64,000 nt of DNA from Rhodopirellula bahusiensis (GTDB taxonomy: Bacteria > Planctomycetota > Planctomycetia > Pirellulales > Pirellulaceae). How positions within the stretch are numbered: position 1 is the stretch's first letter; every line of letters begins with the position of its first letter. The translations under genes and the position numbers were made by a program. The DNA is taken from positions 1 through 64,000 of the forward strand of contig NZ_NIZW01000022.1 in assembly GCF_002727185.1 (NCBI RefSeq), given 5' to 3'. Shown piece by piece: positions 24,855 through 33,274 of the stretch. The notes below the pieces were generated by a model that searched no databases, was not told the origin of the DNA, and saw only the letters and a list, made by a program, of their open reading frames with translations.

Positions 24855-26507
24855 TTGAAGTCGATTTGTGCCCTTTTGACCCTAGTTTTGTGCGGTTTTG
24901 GCTCAGACACAGCAATTTGGGCCGACGGCGATCTGACGCTGCGAGTCGTGGAGGAGTCGACGGGCGAACCGACCATCGCACGGATGGAATTGACTCGCCA
25001 GTTGCCCGTCACGACGCGGCGAACTTCGCGACCGAAGTCCGTTTCGGTGGCTCCGCGACGATTTCTGTCGTCGGGTCCCGGGTTTGTGCTGGACGAAGTT
25101 GCCGAATTGTCTCTGCAGGATGGAGCGTACGAATTCAAGCTGACACGAGGTCCTGAGTCGCGAGTCCTTCGAGGCACGTTTGATGTTCAGCGAGGCAGCG
25201 AGGACGAGCACCAACTCGCGCTTCCGCGAATGGTTCGGATGCGACCGGAAGGTTGGACGAGCGGTGATTGTTTGGTGCCCCGTTCGCCTGAAAGTTTGCC
25301 GATGCGAATGACGGCGGAGGATCTGCACGCGGCCTCGGTGATCCGCGATCCCGAGGTTGTCGGTCGCGGAACGGAGAAACCAATTCCACGTCGGAATGCA
25401 AAGAACTTGTTTGGGGAAGACGAGCCAATCCAAACTCCGGAGGGTTGGCCGACGACGCCGTTGTGGATCAATTCAAACGTCGACTGTGTCGGTGGACTGG
25501 CGTTTTACCGCGAGTTGGCCGATTCCGATTGGAATCCCGTTTCTTCGAAAGACTTCGCATCGCAAGAGCTGGCATCGTTGGGTTGGTTGGCAAGTTTGCC
25601 GGCTGATTCTTCGTCGCGAGTTGCGATCGAAAATCCGTTCGCTTGGTTGCTGCCGGTTTGGTTGGCGAGCGAGAGAATCGATGGTGTGTTCGTGCTCGGC
25701 GATTGGTTGCAACTGAACGAATCCGTGACACGTGTACCAGAAGGTCGCATGTTACAGCCGGCCAATCGAAACGATGCGACTCAGCTCGGACGGGACGCTG
25801 AGCAGATCCACTGGCAATTGTTGGAGGCCGGTTTTCGACTCGCACCAATGGCTGGCTCGGGCGATGACCCTGGCAATTCGCCGGTGGGGTACAACCGGTT
25901 GTATGTTGCTGGCCGTTTGCAGGCTTCCTCATTTGATTCGCGAGAAGAAGCGGTCGCGGTTTCGACAATGGGCGATTGGTGGGACGCGGCTTGGGAAGGT
26001 TGCAGTTTCGCCACCAATGGTCCGTTGATGCGGACCAATCTGGACGGCCGTTTGCCAGGCCATGTGTTCGAGATCAATTCGGCAGCGGTCGGCGAAGATC
26101 AAGCGGTGGAGCTGACCGCCGAAGTGATTTTGAATGTCCGTGACCCGGTCGAGTACCTCGAGGTCATTCACAACGGTCGGTTGCACTATGGAGCCAAGCT
26201 GGACGAATTCGCGAAAGCTGGTGGCCGGATTCCTCCGTTGAAAATCAAGGAATCGGGCTGGGCGGCCGTTCGAGTGGTGACGTTGCATGAGGACCACTAT
26301 CGGGCGGTGATCTCGTCGCCCTGGTACTTCGAAGTCGGCGGGCAACCACGAATCACAGCCCGCAGCGTCGCGTTCTTCAAAGAGTGGCTGGGCGAAACGG
26401 AACAGCGTTTGGCGAAGTTGCCACCGGACCAGCTGAAGAAATTTGTGCCCTACGTTCGGGCGGCCCGTAAATTCTGGGCTGAGCGGGCGGAGATCGCAGG
26501 TCCGTGA
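24855..26507 (+). CDS. secreted CehA/McbA-family-like protein lacking the metal motif
   Basis: A 550-residue exported protein. I chose TTG 24855 because it gives a good signal peptide (MKSICALLTLVLCGFG, cut near AIWADG) and has a GGGGGA stretch upstream; an in-frame ATG lies at 24777. The C-terminal part matches the CehA/McbA metallohydrolase family as I remember it: RLPGHVFEINSAAVGEDQAV, DPVEYLEVIHNGRLHYGAKL, SGWAAVRVVTLHEDHYRAVI, SSPWYFEVGG. At the position where the family has a GDLHVHR-like metal motif, this protein reads GDCLVPRSPES. It may therefore be catalytically inactive or differently active. Function unknown. Confidence 0.6.
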   Translation: MKSICALLTLVLCGFGSDTAIWADGDLTLRVVEESTGEPTIARMELTRQLPVTTRRTSRPKSVSVAPRRFLSSGPGFVLDEVAELSLQDGAYEFKLTRGPESRVLRGTFDVQRGSEDEHQLALPRMVRMRPEGWTSGDCLVPRSPESLPMRMTAEDLHAASVIRDPEVVGRGTEKPIPRRNAKNLFGEDEPIQTPEGWPTTPLWINSNVDCVGGLAFYRELADSDWNPVSSKDFASQELASLGWLASLPADSSSRVAIENPFAWLLPVWLASERIDGVFVLGDWLQLNESVTRVPEGRMLQPANRNDATQLGRDAEQIHWQLLEAGFRLAPMAGSGDDPGNSPVGYNRLYVAGRLQASSFDSREEAVAVSTMGDWWDAAWEGCSFATNGPLMRTNLDGRLPGHVFEINSAAVGEDQAVELTAEVILNVRDPVEYLEVIHNGRLHYGAKLDEFAKAGGRIPPLKIKESGWAAVRVVTLHEDHYRAVISSPWYFEVGGQPRITARSVAFFKEWLGETEQRLAKLPPDQLKKFVPYVRAARKFWAERAEIAGP

Positions 26508-26617
26508 TCCATCGGCGGATTGGCCGCTGAATCGCAGTTGGCTGGGGAGTCATCGGCGAACGAGATTTGATTTGCCGCCTCTCGTCAAACTGCCGCGGAT
26601 CGTCGAAACTGCTCGCT

Positions 26618-27553
26618 ATGACGAATCTTGCTAGCGATCTGTTTCCCCACCCGTCGTCGGAATTTTCCATCGACGGTCACACCCTGCGCTACATCGACAC
26701 GGCGGCTGACGCCAAGTTTGCTGGTTCCGAAGTCGAAAAACAAAGCGACCAGCCGACGTTTGTTTGTGTGCATGGCAATCCGACGTGGAGTTTTTATTAT
26801 CGCCGGATCGTCGAGCGGTATGGAAACCAACAACGTGTGATCGCGGTCGATCACATTGGCTGCGGTCGTAGCGACAAACCGTCGACGGACGAGTTCCCGT
26901 ACACGATGGCAGCGCATCGGGACAACTTGATTCGCTTGGTCGACGAGTTGGATCTGAAGAACGTGATCCTGATCGCTCACGATTGGGGTGGAGCGATTGG
27001 TTTGTCAGCCATGCATGCTCGCCGAGAACGTTTGGCTGGGATTGGGTTGCTGAACACGGCTGCGTTTCCACCGCCTTACATGCCGCAGCGAATCGCCGCC
27101 TGCCGAATGCCGGTGTTGGGCACCCCGGCCGTTCGCGGTTTGAACCTGTTCGCTCGGGCCGCGGTCACGATGGCGATGTCGCGGACGAAGATGAAACCCG
27201 ACGTCGCGGCGGGGTTGTTGGCTCCTTATGACAATTGGAAAAACCGAGTCGCGATTGATCGGTTCGTTCGCGACATCCCTTTGAGCGATTCGCATCCGAC
27301 GATGAAGACGCTTCGTCAGTTAGAGTCCGATTTACCGGACCTGGCTTCGCTGCCGATCTCGCTGATTTGGGGAATGAAGGATTGGTGCTTCCGGCCGGAA
27401 TGTTTGCGACGCTTCGAAGCGGTCTGGCCCGACGCGGAAGTCACGGAACTGGCCACGACCGGTCACTATGTGATCGAAGATTCGCCTGAAGAAACGTTGC
27501 AAGCGATTGACTCATTGCTAAGCCGCGTCAAGGAACGCATCGGTGCGGCATGA
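26618..27553 (+). CDS. alpha/beta hydrolase of the haloalkane dehalogenase / OleB type
   Basis: A 311-residue alpha/beta-fold enzyme. The oxyanion motif is HGNPTWSFYYR, the nucleophile elbow HDWGG (Asp, as in dehalogenases), the acid region WGMKDWCF and the catalytic His GHYVIED. The neighbouring motifs DHIGCGRSDKP and LLNTAAFPPPYMP resemble OleB, the beta-lactone decarboxylase of olefin hydrocarbon synthesis, more than true dehalogenases. No oleA, oleC or oleD is present in this window. ATG 26618 is preferred; the frame is open from 26567. It overlaps the CitG-like gene by 11 bp, so the two are cotranscribed. Confidence 0.75.
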   Translation: MTNLASDLFPHPSSEFSIDGHTLRYIDTAADAKFAGSEVEKQSDQPTFVCVHGNPTWSFYYRRIVERYGNQQRVIAVDHIGCGRSDKPSTDEFPYTMAAHRDNLIRLVDELDLKNVILIAHDWGGAIGLSAMHARRERLAGIGLLNTAAFPPPYMPQRIAACRMPVLGTPAVRGLNLFARAAVTMAMSRTKMKPDVAAGLLAPYDNWKNRVAIDRFVRDIPLSDSHPTMKTLRQLESDLPDLASLPISLIWGMKDWCFRPECLRRFEAVWPDAEVTELATTGHYVIEDSPEETLQAIDSLLSRVKERIGAA

Positions 27554-28442
27554 CCCATGGCAATGGATCGCAAAAACAGTTGGCGGTCCCGTGGATGCGA
27601 TCCAGTACGCTTGTGTGTTGGAGGCCACTGCACCGAAAGCAGGCAACGTTCATCCGGTCGCGAAGTTCAATGATCTTTGCTTTGCCGACTTCGTGGCTTC
27701 CGCAGAAATTGTCGCGAGTGGACTGACCGCCACACCGATGGGTTTGGGTGATCGCATTGAGTCGGTGATCCGACAAACGCGAGTGACAACGAATACGAAT
27801 GTCAACTTGGGCATCGCGTTGTTATTGGGACCGATCGTGTTGGCGGAGGAAACGCAACGACCGGCAGATGCTGCTTGGACGCTGGATCGATGGCGTGAAG
27901 CGACGGCGAATGTCTTGTCGACTCTTTCCGACGAGCAGAGTCACCGAATAGGCCGAGCGATTTCGAAAGCGTCGGCGGGTGGAATGGACGGGGACTATCA
28001 ACCCGGAGATCCATCGCTGGATGTTCTTGCATCGTCCGAGTCGTTTGATGTGATGGCGGGGATGCGAGACGCGAAAGATCGCGATTTGATCGCGGCTGAA
28101 TACGCGGGCGGATTTGAAAGCTTCTTTGCGGAAGTCGTGCCTGCCGTGGAAGCATCCGTTGGCGAAACCGGCGATTTGCTATCGGGAATTGCCCTGGCGC
28201 ATTTGCGATTGCTGGCCGACCGTGGCGACTCTTTGATTGCTCGTAAAAACGGGCGTGATACCGAGCAGGAAATTCGTGATCGAGCCAAGCAATGCCTGAA
28301 TGCGTTCGCAAGCAACGGCGACTTCGGTTCGATCGCGGAGTTCGATGCTCACTTGCGAAGTGAAGGTCACCTATTCAATCCAGGAACGACGGCGGACTTC
28401 ATTGCCGCCGCGGTCTACGTTTGTCTGCGAACGCGGGCTTAA
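27543..28442 (+). CDS. CitG/MdcB-like (triphosphoribosyl-dephospho-CoA synthase family) protein
   Basis: A 299-residue helical protein with the family signatures EATAPKAGNVHPVAKF (about 28-43), TNTNVNLGIALLLGPIV (about 82-98) and the C-terminal NPGTTADFIAAAVYVCLR. True CitG/MdcB makes the prosthetic group of citrate or malonate lyase, but no lyase genes are present. A distant CitG-like family also occurs in genomes with archaeal-type C1 pathways, and fae and mtdB lie 21 kb away, so a link to cofactor chemistry is possible (inference). It overlaps the preceding hydrolase gene by 11 bp and is convergent with the PDZ gene. Confidence 0.7.
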   Translation: MRHDPWQWIAKTVGGPVDAIQYACVLEATAPKAGNVHPVAKFNDLCFADFVASAEIVASGLTATPMGLGDRIESVIRQTRVTTNTNVNLGIALLLGPIVLAEETQRPADAAWTLDRWREATANVLSTLSDEQSHRIGRAISKASAGGMDGDYQPGDPSLDVLASSESFDVMAGMRDAKDRDLIAAEYAGGFESFFAEVVPAVEASVGETGDLLSGIALAHLRLLADRGDSLIARKNGRDTEQEIRDRAKQCLNAFASNGDFGSIAEFDAHLRSEGHLFNPGTTADFIAAAVYVCLRTRA

Positions 28443-28451
28443 GCGTCGACG

Positions 28452-29993
28452 TCATTCCTTCGCTTGCAACTGTTGCTTCAAGCGTTGAATTTCGCGTTGC
28501 AATTCTTCCACCGTTGGCGGCTTGGCTTCGGCGGGCAAGGAGTCTGGTTCAGAAGCGGGAGCCGGCTTTGCGGGAGGAAGACTTTCAACGTTTGGTTCGA
28601 CGGAATCACTTGGCAACGCCAACGGATCGGCTGTGGTGGAAGGTTCCGCGGCTGGTTTGGGCGACGGCAGCGATTCAGTGGGGGCTGGCAGAGTAAACGT
28701 CGCGCTGGGTTCAGCGTTTGGTGGCGGCAGTTCTTCGCTGGCCGGAGTCTGTGAATTGGGCGTGTTGCCCCCGAGCATCTTGCCAAACATCGATCCCATT
28801 CCGCCGAGGAAGCCGCCCGAGTTTGCTTCACCGGTGTCGGTTGATTCTGCGTTCGCGTTGGCTGCTGCCGATTCCATGTTCGCGATGGCGGATCGTGTGG
28901 GCTGGCCACCGGGACCGCCCATCTCGATTTGCTTTTGAAGCATTGTGTCGCCGCGAATCAAACCGAATTCGATTTCGTCGCCTGGTTGAAGAACCGAGAT
29001 CTCACGTAGCAAGTCATCGGTTCCGCGAATGAGACGACCGGAGGCCGAGACGATTCGATCTCCCGTCGCGAGACCCGCGACTTTGCCCGCGGTGTCGTCG
29101 GGAACGGACACAATCAACACACCACGCTGAGGTGTCGCGTCACGAACTTCGATCCCCAGCGATCCGCGTGAACGAGCGAGCGTGGGACCCGCGTTGCTAG
29201 TCGGTGGGGACAGGTTTTCGGTCGCCGGTGCTCGAAGCTGCGGTGCGGGCAACTCGTTGTCCGACGGACGATTTCTTTCTGAATCGAAATCGTCCAAAAC
29301 GCTTCGGCCAGCATTGGGGAGTGAGATGGGTGGCTTGGCGGCGACACGCGCCGTCGCAATTGCCGGCACGTTTCCGCGATACAAACGTCCGCCTCGGAAC
29401 AATTGCATGGCGACGGCAGGTTCCTGCCCCGGAGTGGAGCGAATGTCATTCAGTGCCGAGATGGCTTCATCGAGAGTTCGTGTTCGCGAATTGCCGATCG
29501 ATACGATCAAGTCACCGGGACGGACGCCGGCTTCATCGGCTCGCGATTCGGGCGAGAAGCCATCGACACGCAGGCCTTGGTAACTGCCGACGACCGCGGG
29601 TGAAACTCGCATTCCGAACTCGATGTCATCCGATGCGATTTCACCGCTGCGTCCCGTCACAGCGGGTTGGCTGTTCCGTGCGGCTGCACGGCGCTGGTCC
29701 GCTGGTGCGGTGCGTTGTGTCGTTGGTGCGCGGCGATCGGCGGACGAATTATTTCTTTGGAACGGTGTCGCCAGCGTTCGAGTTCGTGCTGAATTGGCGC
29801 GGTTGGAAGCGGCGGGATTCTGGTACGGTGGTTGTTGAAGCGGCGACGGCGGCGGAGTCTGAATGCGAGTTCGCAGACGTTCTATCAGACGTTGAGCCGA
29901 CGCATCCGAAGCATCAATCGCATGAATGCACGACACCATCAACAGGCAAACGGCCCAGCGAATCCAGTTCGAGCGTCGACGTGATCGAAGCAT
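28452..29993 (-). CDS. exported protein with two PDZ domains
   Basis: A 513-residue protein. A signal peptide (about residues 12-33, ending DASAQ) precedes a low-complexity Pro/Arg/Gln region, a first PDZ domain (about 122-210, GLRVDGFSPESRADEAGVRP then GDLIVSIGN), a linker, and a second PDZ domain (about 275-360, RGVLIVSVPDDTAGKVAGLA then TGDRIVSASG). A Pro/Glu-rich tail ends in a short coiled coil (VEELQREIQRLKQQL). It has no protease domain, so it is probably a scaffold or regulator in the periplasm. Convergent with the CitG-like gene (9 bp apart) and divergent from the acetyltransferase gene. Confidence 0.75.
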   Translation of the reverse strand: MLRSRRRSNWIRWAVCLLMVSCIHAIDASDASAQRLIERLRTRIQTPPPSPLQQPPYQNPAASNRANSARTRTLATPFQRNNSSADRRAPTTQRTAPADQRRAAARNSQPAVTGRSGEIASDDIEFGMRVSPAVVGSYQGLRVDGFSPESRADEAGVRPGDLIVSIGNSRTRTLDEAISALNDIRSTPGQEPAVAMQLFRGGRLYRGNVPAIATARVAAKPPISLPNAGRSVLDDFDSERNRPSDNELPAPQLRAPATENLSPPTSNAGPTLARSRGSLGIEVRDATPQRGVLIVSVPDDTAGKVAGLATGDRIVSASGRLIRGTDDLLREISVLQPGDEIEFGLIRGDTMLQKQIEMGGPGGQPTRSAIANMESAAANANAESTDTGEANSGGFLGGMGSMFGKMLGGNTPNSQTPASEELPPPNAEPSATFTLPAPTESLPSPKPAAEPSTTADPLALPSDSVEPNVESLPPAKPAPASEPDSLPAEAKPPTVEELQREIQRLKQQLQAKE

Positions 29994-30091
29994 TTTTATC
30001 TCAATTTTAGGACTGAAGGTTCGTTCGGAGATGTGCTCCCCAGCGGGTGGGAGCGTGCTCGGAAGGATGCGGTCAAACGATCATAGAGAGA

Positions 30092-31216
30092 ATGATGGGG
30101 AACGCCAACCAATTCGGGTTTGACCAGGCTGGCAACGGCACTCAGGCGGCCAACCCTGGCGACGCCTCGGAACATGAACCGCTTTTTCGCCCGTTTTCTC
30201 TGGTGGAGCTGCCCGCTCTGCTGCCATCGGCACTGGCTCAGATCTCGCCGGATCGGGCGGTGATGGTCGCCGACCAAATTCGATCGGCAATCTCACGCCA
30301 AGTCACCGACGACCTGATTTTGCTGGTCAGCGAGGCCTCCGACGCGATCGCCATCGTTCTGGGCACGCCTGACAGCGATATGGCGACGGTGCTGCACGCT
30401 GGTCCAATCGCTCTCGCGGGTGAGCAACCTGATTGGTCAAACGAACGCGAATCTCGGAATTCGCAGTTGGCCGATGGGCTCGGCCGGACACTTGGTCAGA
30501 TTTGCCGGCAGCGGGGCATCGATTTTCTGCAGTGGGCGACTTCCTGGCCGCCGGAACACAGTGAGTCAGACCCAGCCGCCTCAGAGGATTCCTCCCAAGA
30601 AAAGACCGACTCAGCCAAGTCCATGAATTCGCCGAGTGCGTGGCCCGAGTGGATGGGGTTTTCCAAAGTCGGCGACCTGGAGTATCTCGCACTCGACCTC
30701 ACCGATTCGAATTCGTTCGACTCATTGGATACCCCGACGAAGCTGCATGTTCACCCGGTCGACGTCAATGACGAGGAACAAATGCGGATGATTCGAGGCT
30801 TGGTCCAGCGGACTTATCACGGGTCGATGGACTGTCCCAATTTGGAGCAGTTTCGGACCGCCGCGCAGATCATGGATGGTTACCAAGTCGTTCCCACCTA
30901 CGCACCGGATCTGTGGTTCATGTTGTCCGAACGTCCGGGCGACGAACCGATTGGGTGCTTGTTGATGGCGCGGCACGGCGGTGACTCCGCTTCAGTTTTG
31001 GAAGTCGTCTACATGGGCGTGGTGCCCGATGCTCGCGGCCGCGGTTTTTCACGTGACATCCTTTCGTTGGCGCTGCGGTGTTGTCGTGATGAATCCGCTT
31101 CGCGAATGATTCTGGCTGTGGATCGAACGAATCGGCCGGCTCGCGATGCTTACTTGCGTTTGCCGATGCAAACCGTTCTGCGTGAATCGGTTTGGGCGAG
31201 GAATACAACCGTCTAA
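30092..31216 (+). CDS. GNAT-family N-acetyltransferase with extra N-terminal domain
   Basis: A 374-residue protein. The C-terminal third is a GNAT domain: DEPIGCLLMARH, then EVVYMGVVPDARGRGFSRDI with the acetyl-CoA loop (R-G-x-G-F), then MILAVDRTNRPARDAYLRLP. The first 200 residues, including VADQIRSAISRQVTDDLILL, resemble no family I recognise. The substrate is unknown. ATG 30092 has AGAGAG just upstream; a second ATG follows at 30095, and the frame is open from 30047. A perfect 16-bp palindrome lies 56 bp after the stop. Confidence 0.7.
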   Translation: MMGNANQFGFDQAGNGTQAANPGDASEHEPLFRPFSLVELPALLPSALAQISPDRAVMVADQIRSAISRQVTDDLILLVSEASDAIAIVLGTPDSDMATVLHAGPIALAGEQPDWSNERESRNSQLADGLGRTLGQICRQRGIDFLQWATSWPPEHSESDPAASEDSSQEKTDSAKSMNSPSAWPEWMGFSKVGDLEYLALDLTDSNSFDSLDTPTKLHVHPVDVNDEEQMRMIRGLVQRTYHGSMDCPNLEQFRTAAQIMDGYQVVPTYAPDLWFMLSERPGDEPIGCLLMARHGGDSASVLEVVYMGVVPDARGRGFSRDILSLALRCCRDESASRMILAVDRTNRPARDAYLRLPMQTVLRESVWARNTTV

Positions 31217-31271
31217 GAATACGAAACGGGTGTGCATCGATCTTGAATCCCCTCGCTGGAATGAGGTATCG

Positions 31272-31287
31272 ACGTTCTGCAGAACGT
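31272..31287. promoter_or_regulatory. perfect 16-bp palindrome upstream of the mscS-type gene
   Basis: ACGTTCTGCAGAACGT is an exact palindrome 37 bp before the channel gene's start and 56 bp after the acetyltransferase stop. It could be an operator for a dimeric regulator or a hairpin ending the upstream transcript (followed by GTGTCTCCTTTTCC, a weak T-rich tract). The sequence cannot decide between the two. Confidence 0.4.
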
Positions 31288-31324
31288 GTCTCCTTTTCCG
31301 CTCCATGCGCTGTCGTGATTCGCT

Positions 31325-32338
31325 ATGACTGAAACCAATACCTCGCTATCCGCCGTTACCCCCGAGATGAACTTGGGAGCGACCGACATGCCACAAACAA
31401 GTTTTGCGGATGCAACGTCGGACTTGGTCACTCAGATGACCGAAGGCAACTTCGATGGCTTGACCGATTACGCCACTACACACTTGGCACCCGCGCTTCT
31501 TTCGGCGGGCCTGGGTTTGTTTGTCATCTTCATCGGGTACTTGGTTGCCAAGTATTTGATGCGAGTCATCAGTCGACCTGTTTGTCGACGCGTGGATGAA
31601 ACGCTTGGCAAGTTTGTCGGCAAGATGGTTTTCTACTCGATCATGTTTGCCGTTGTCGGAGCTGTTCTGACGAAGTTGGGCGCACCGCTGGGTGGATTGG
31701 CCGCGATGCTGGCCGCTGCCGGCTTCGCAGTTGGTTTGGCGTTTCAAGGTACGCTCAGCAACTTCGCATCCGGCGTGTTGATGTTGGTGTTTCGTCCGTT
31801 CAAAGTCGGTGACGTTGTCAACGCGGCTGGCGTGACGGGCAAGGTCGACGAGATTGATTTGTTCACGACGACCTTGGACACTCCTGACAATCGACGCATC
31901 ATCGTTCCCAACAGTTCGATCGCGGGCGGCACCATTGAAAACATCAGTCACCACCAACATCGCCGCATCGAAGTCCCCGTCGGTGTGGACTACACCGCCG
32001 ACTTGCAGACCACTCGCGCCGCACTTCAAAAAGCGATTGATCAGTTGGCGGCCAATGTGATCCAAGGCGAAAACCGTGGCAGCGCAGTCGTGCTGGCTGG
32101 TTTGGGCGACAGTGCAGTGAATTGGAAAGTCCGCATGTGGGTCGCCAGTTCAAATTTTTGGCCAATGACAGAAGCATTGACCGGCGAGATCAAAACGCAA
32201 CTGGATGCAGCCGAAATCGGTATCCCATTCCCTCAAATGGATGTGCATGTGCATCAATTTGCAGATGCCGCTGCAAATGCTGAAAAAGCTGGGCGCACGA
32301 GACCAACCCGCCGCGGCGCGGATCGAATGGTTGGCTGA
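31325..32338 (+). CDS. small-conductance mechanosensitive channel (MscS family)
   Basis: A 337-residue inner-membrane channel that opens under membrane tension to release solutes. A hydrophilic start is followed by helices at about 57-80 and 99-118. The pore helix TM3 comes next, with its Gly/Ala pattern LAAMLAAAGFAVGLAFQGTL and then SNFASGVLMLVFRPFKVGD. The beta domain contains VDEIDLFTTTLDTPDNRRII and then VPNS, and the C-terminal alpha/beta domain ends IPFPQMDVHVHQ. The length is close to that of E. coli MscS (286) plus an N-terminal extension of about 45 residues. Monocistronic, with a strong terminator about 100 bp downstream. Confidence 0.9.
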   Translation: MTETNTSLSAVTPEMNLGATDMPQTSFADATSDLVTQMTEGNFDGLTDYATTHLAPALLSAGLGLFVIFIGYLVAKYLMRVISRPVCRRVDETLGKFVGKMVFYSIMFAVVGAVLTKLGAPLGGLAAMLAAAGFAVGLAFQGTLSNFASGVLMLVFRPFKVGDVVNAAGVTGKVDEIDLFTTTLDTPDNRRIIVPNSSIAGGTIENISHHQHRRIEVPVGVDYTADLQTTRAALQKAIDQLAANVIQGENRGSAVVLAGLGDSAVNWKVRMWVASSNFWPMTEALTGEIKTQLDAAEIGIPFPQMDVHVHQFADAAANAEKAGRTRPTRRGADRMVG

Positions 32339-32392
32339 GAATGACTCGCCCTCAATTGAAGAATGAGGAAACGGGGAATCCGTGTTGTGGAA

Positions 32393-32416
32393 GCGCCGTC
32401 GGCTAGCCCGGCGGTG
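32393..32416. repeat. REP-like palindrome
   Basis: GCGCCGTCGGCTAGCCCGGC forms a near-palindrome centred on GGCTAGCC. The motif GTCGGCTAGCC is one I recall as dispersed in Rhodopirellula intergenic DNA (not checked). It lies between the channel gene and its terminator. Confidence 0.4.
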
Positions 32417-32434
32417 ACGCTGTGAAGTATGCTG

Positions 32435-32465
32435 AGGCCACCGAGTCAGATCGGTGGCCTTTTTT
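32435..32465 (+). terminator. strong intrinsic terminator
   Basis: AGGCCACCG (32435-32443) and CGGTGGCCT (32452-32460) form a perfect 9-bp stem with an 8-base loop, followed by TTTTT. It ends the transcript of the MscS-type gene before the hypothetical gene at 32505. Confidence 0.85.
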
Positions 32466-32504
32466 CGTAGATGCCGTTCCATCACACCATCAATCGGTAC
32501 GACC

Positions 32505-33227
32505 ATGTGGCACACCAGCCAAGGCGATCGCACGCTCGAAGGTGCCGAAGCGGAATTGATGCAGCGATTGATCGAGTCGCTGCTCGAAGACTTGTTGATG
32601 CAGTTTGATGAAGATTGGCAACCGGAAGCCGATTGGTCCTGCGACACCGGGATCGAACTATTCGACAATCTGCATAGCGAACAACAAATCGCTTTGCTGC
32701 ACGATGTCGCGCAGCACTTGCTGGAACCCACGCCAGAAGGCATGCCGCTCAGCGCGATCGCCGAAGCAACCGTGGCAGCTCTCTTCGCGGAACTACACCA
32801 TCACGTGGAAATGGAGTTAGATCTGTCGCTGGACGTTGACAACGTTTATTGGCGACAACTGATTCGTGATGCGGCGATCGATTGTTTGGTCCGCGATGAT
32901 TTGCTGGGGACGGAACGAAAGAATGAAGAAGTCATTCAGGTAGACGAAGTGATGCCGACGGAATTTCGCGTTCCCGATCTGCATTCGCTCGACACAATCG
33001 CGTGGGATGAATTGATCGAAACTTTGGCGGATCAAATTCTCTGGGATCGCGACTTTGAAATGGCGTCGCTGTTCCTGGACGAAGACCCACGCCGATCGGC
33101 CACACGCCGAGAAGTGATGGGAATCGATGCAAATTACTTCGTGCAAATTCCCCCTGATCCTCGTCCCAGCGAAATGCCTTCGTTGGTGTCAGCGACACAA
33201 GCGTTGATCCGGCGCAAACCTCGCTGA
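32505..33227 (+). CDS. acidic hypothetical protein
   Basis: A 240-residue, strongly acidic cytoplasmic protein that I do not recognise. It is helical throughout, with LMQRLIESLLEDLLMQFDED near the start and AELHHHVEMELDLSLDVDNV in the middle. It has no signal peptide or membrane segment. ATG 32505 lies just after the terminator at 32435-32465; the open frame begins earlier at 32454 but would start inside the terminator. The surE gene follows 47 bp later and may be cotranscribed. Confidence 0.55.
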   Translation: MWHTSQGDRTLEGAEAELMQRLIESLLEDLLMQFDEDWQPEADWSCDTGIELFDNLHSEQQIALLHDVAQHLLEPTPEGMPLSAIAEATVAALFAELHHHVEMELDLSLDVDNVYWRQLIRDAAIDCLVRDDLLGTERKNEEVIQVDEVMPTEFRVPDLHSLDTIAWDELIETLADQILWDRDFEMASLFLDEDPRRSATRREVMGIDANYFVQIPPDPRPSEMPSLVSATQALIRRKPR

Positions 33228-33274
33228 AGACAACGTCCCCGAAGCTCACGTTTGGCAAAGACTCTGACCCGCTG

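Noticed and set aside
31272-31287. Palindrome considered as a LexA/DinR box
   Set aside because: The half-sites are GTTC..GAAC, the inverse of the Gram-positive box, and do not fit the CTGT-N8-ACAG type. No SOS gene follows.
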